A stretch of 7,996 bases of DNA from an uncultured Actinomycetes bacterium (GTDB lineage: Bacteria > Actinomycetota > Actinomycetes > Nanopelagicales > Nanopelagicaceae): positions 1-7,996 of the forward strand of contig CAIWXY010000154.1 of the NCBI GenBank assembly GCA_903916775.1, given 5' to 3'. The notes under the pieces were generated by a model that ran no database searches, was not told the DNA's origin, and saw nothing but the letters and a program-made list of their open reading frames with translations. Numbering within the stretch: the first letter of the stretch is position 1; each line of letters begins with the position of its first letter. Below, in pieces: positions 7,151 to 7,996 of the stretch. Position numbers and translations under genes: made by a program.

Positions 7151-7172
7151 TCGGGGCGAGTGATACTTACGC
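7140..7172. repeat. 33-base interrupted inverted repeat abutting the argS start codon
   Basis: The left arm GCGTAAGAGTATC (7140-7152) and right arm GATACTTACGC (7162-7172) are reverse complements over 11 positions, with a two-base insertion in the left arm; a nine-base loop separates them. Only two bases lie between the repeat and the GTG at 7137. As RNA it would form a stem of about 11 pairs with a small bulge beside the start codon. As DNA it would be an operator overlapping the candidate -10. There is no U run, so it is not a terminator in either direction. Confidence 0.7.
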
Positions 7173-7271
7173 TCCGATTAGGCCTGTAGAGCGCTCGGTT
7201 TGGTTAAGTAGCTCTTCACCGATTACCCTTACCCCTGTTCTACTGCAGCACGTTTACGCAGTAACACTCCA
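7173..7271. other. argS / tRNA-Leu divergent intergenic region
   Basis: Together with the inverted repeat, this gap must hold the divergent promoters of argS (minus) and tRNA-Leu (plus). Visible items are the 8-bp palindrome GAGCGCTC (7189-7196) and, on the plus strand, TTGGTT followed after 18 bases by TACCCT, a weak possible promoter ending some 45 bases before the tRNA. There is also a short direct repeat TTACCC-TTACCC near 7225-7236. None is strong enough to call a promoter. No open frame of interest is present. Confidence 0.4.
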
Positions 7272-7352
7272 GCGGGAGTGGTGAAATGGCAGACACGCAG
7301 GTCTTAGGAACCTGTGTCTTCGGACGTGTGGGTTCAAGTCCCACCTCCCGCA
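7272..7352 (+). tRNA. tRNA-Leu, anticodon UAG
   Basis: This 81-base gene folds into a class II cloverleaf. The acceptor stem is GCGGGAG (7272-7278) with CTCCCGC (7345-7351) and discriminator A at 7352. The anticodon stem CAGGT/ACCTG (7298-7302, 7310-7314) encloses the loop CTTAGGA (7303-7309). The anticodon TAG at 7305-7307, with T before and G after, would read CUN leucine codons. The long variable arm is TGTC-TTCG-GACG (7315-7326), capped by a UUCG tetraloop. The T stem is GTGGG/CCCAC (7328-7332, 7340-7344) around TTCAAGT. Discriminator A and the long arm agree with leucine identity. CCA is not encoded (7353-7355 is CTC), so it must be added after transcription. The gene is divergent from argS and no neat promoter pair was identified upstream. 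Confidence 0.97.
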
Positions 7353-7369
7353 CTCGGGTTTCCCCCCCT

Positions 7370-7375
7370 TAGAAT
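7370..7375 (+). promoter_or_regulatory. Candidate -10 element of the coiled-coil gene
   Basis: TAGAAT matches the -10 consensus at 5 of 6 positions and is followed by six bases and then the ATG at 7382, which would give a leaderless message. No -35 match is seen; its expected place falls in the 3' end of tRNA-Leu. There is no Shine-Dalgarno between the hexamer and the ATG. Co-transcription with the tRNA remains possible. Confidence 0.4.
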
Positions 7376-7381
7376 TGCTCC

Positions 7382-7996
7382 ATGAGCGATAAAAAATTCC
7401 TATCTTGGGTTGGCTTTAAGAGCACCGAGAGCAAGCCTGGCAATTCATCAGAGGGCTCAGAATCTTCGCTCGAGCGCATCCGTCAATTAGAGGCACAGCT
7501 GGCTGATCTTCGCGCACGCCGTGACATCACCAGTCTGACCAAAGAAGAGTTTGAAATCCTCGCAACCGAAACTGCGATGAATCTCATTAAGACTGCGCAG
7601 AGCCGCGAAGCCAAAGCAGCAGCAATCGCTTCCAAGGCCATGAATGATGCGACTCGCTCAGCCAGTGCTGCGATTAACGATGCTCAGCTCAAAGTAAAAG
7701 AACTTCTCGGTGGCGCAGAATCACGCGCTCGCAAAGTACTCACCGCTGCAGAGGCTCAAGCAGAAGAAGCGATGGCGCAAGCACAATCTCGTATCGAAAG
7801 TTTGACCGAAGCCAAGCGTCGGGAAGCTGCAGCCACAACTGCAACTGCAAAGCGCGAAGCAGAACGCATGGTCGGTGAAGCAACGTCTGAGATCGCAAAC
7901 TTCCGCGGATGGCTCGGAACTGCAATTTCTGAAACTGAGCGCTTGCATCGCATCCAAGCCCAATCACTTAATGCAGCAGAAGAAGCAATTAAGCAG
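7382..7996 (+). CDS. Unrecognised alanine/glutamate-rich coiled-coil protein (C-terminus beyond window)
   Basis: An open frame of 205 codons runs without a stop to the window edge, starting MSDKKFLSWVGFKS. I do not recognise the family. Residues 1-28 are a short polar lead with a Ser/Gly/Glu-rich stretch. Residues about 29-47 show heptad spacing (I33, L36, L40, L43) typical of a coiled coil. From about 55 to 205 the chain is almost continuously helix-forming and rich in Ala, Glu, Arg, Gln and Lys, with few hydrophobics and only a short Gly/Trp-containing break near 174-180 (FRGWLG). There is no signal peptide, membrane segment or cysteine. Composition resembles actinobacterial DivIVA-like cytoskeletal scaffolds, but the N-terminal DivIVA motif is absent. 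It is likely a real gene: codon use matches its neighbours, the frame is long and uninterrupted, and TAGAAT precedes the ATG. A structural or scaffold role is a guess. Confidence 0.8.
   Translation, partial: MSDKKFLSWVGFKSTESKPGNSSEGSESSLERIRQLEAQLADLRARRDITSLTKEEFEILATETAMNLIKTAQSREAKAAAIASKAMNDATRSASAAINDAQLKVKELLGGAESRARKVLTAAEAQAEEAMAQAQSRIESLTEAKRREAAATTATAKREAERMVGEATSEIANFRGWLGTAISETERLHRIQAQSLNAAEEAIKQ

Noticed and set aside
7138..7172. Inverted repeat before argS as an intrinsic terminator or ArgR box
   Set aside because: No U run follows on either strand, and the arms do not resemble the AT-rich ArgR operator consensus.
7721..7967. Overlapping minus-strand frames opposite the coiled-coil gene
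   Set aside because: Three frames open at once is a composition effect of Ala/Glu-rich coding on the other strand; only the plus frame is continuous from a plausible start.
7382..7996. Calling the coiled-coil protein DivIVA/Wag31 or an ATP synthase b subunit
   Set aside because: The N-terminus lacks the DivIVA lipid-binding motif and there is no N-terminal membrane helix as in subunit b; similarity is compositional only.
1..7996. Mobile element, phage, CRISPR, defence or other novel gene system
   Set aside because: All recognised genes are intact housekeeping genes in a familiar actinobacterial order; no transposase, integrase, spaced direct repeats or compositional break was seen.

Overview
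The window is a stretch of actinobacterial core chromosome. Three things point to Actinobacteria: the gene order argS–lysA–hom–thrC–thrB–rho, the Rho protein with a long Arg/Asp/Gly/Asn-rich insertion after its N-terminal helical domain, and transcription units that appear to start without a Shine-Dalgarno leader. Base composition looks close to 50% GC by eye, low for the phylum. That would fit a freshwater planktonic actinobacterium (acI/Nanopelagicales-like) or another moderate-GC lineage, but this placement is an inference and was not tested.

Layout. From the right-hand intergenic region leftward on the minus strand lie argS (arginyl-tRNA synthetase, 7137-5449), lysA (diaminopimelate decarboxylase, 5446-4115), hom (homoserine dehydrogenase, 4039-2732), thrC (threonine synthase, 2732-1638), thrB (homoserine kinase, 1619-675) and the first 180 codons of rho (541 to the window edge). 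argS/lysA are 2 bases apart, lysA/hom 75, hom/thrC overlap by one base (TAATG) and thrC/thrB are 18 apart, so the five metabolic genes are probably one transcription unit. A 133-base gap holding two inverted repeats separates thrB from rho, and rho seems to have its own promoter. On the plus strand are a class II tRNA-Leu(UAG) gene at 7272-7352 and, 29 bases beyond it, the start of an unrecognised alanine/glutamate-rich coiled-coil protein that runs off the window at 7996.

How the genes work together. Hom, ThrB and ThrC carry out the three steps from aspartate semialdehyde to threonine (reduction to homoserine, phosphorylation, and phosphate elimination with hydration). LysA performs the last step of the competing lysine branch. 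ArgS heads the same unit, an arrangement known from corynebacteria, where argS-lysA expression has been reported to respond to arginine and lysine. Nothing seen here suggests a mobile element, CRISPR array, phage or defence system. The most interesting signals are non-coding: a 33-base interrupted inverted repeat directly in front of argS, a well-formed promoter placing the rho transcript start at or next to its ATG, and a shared pattern of apparently leaderless starts at the three genes that open transcription units.
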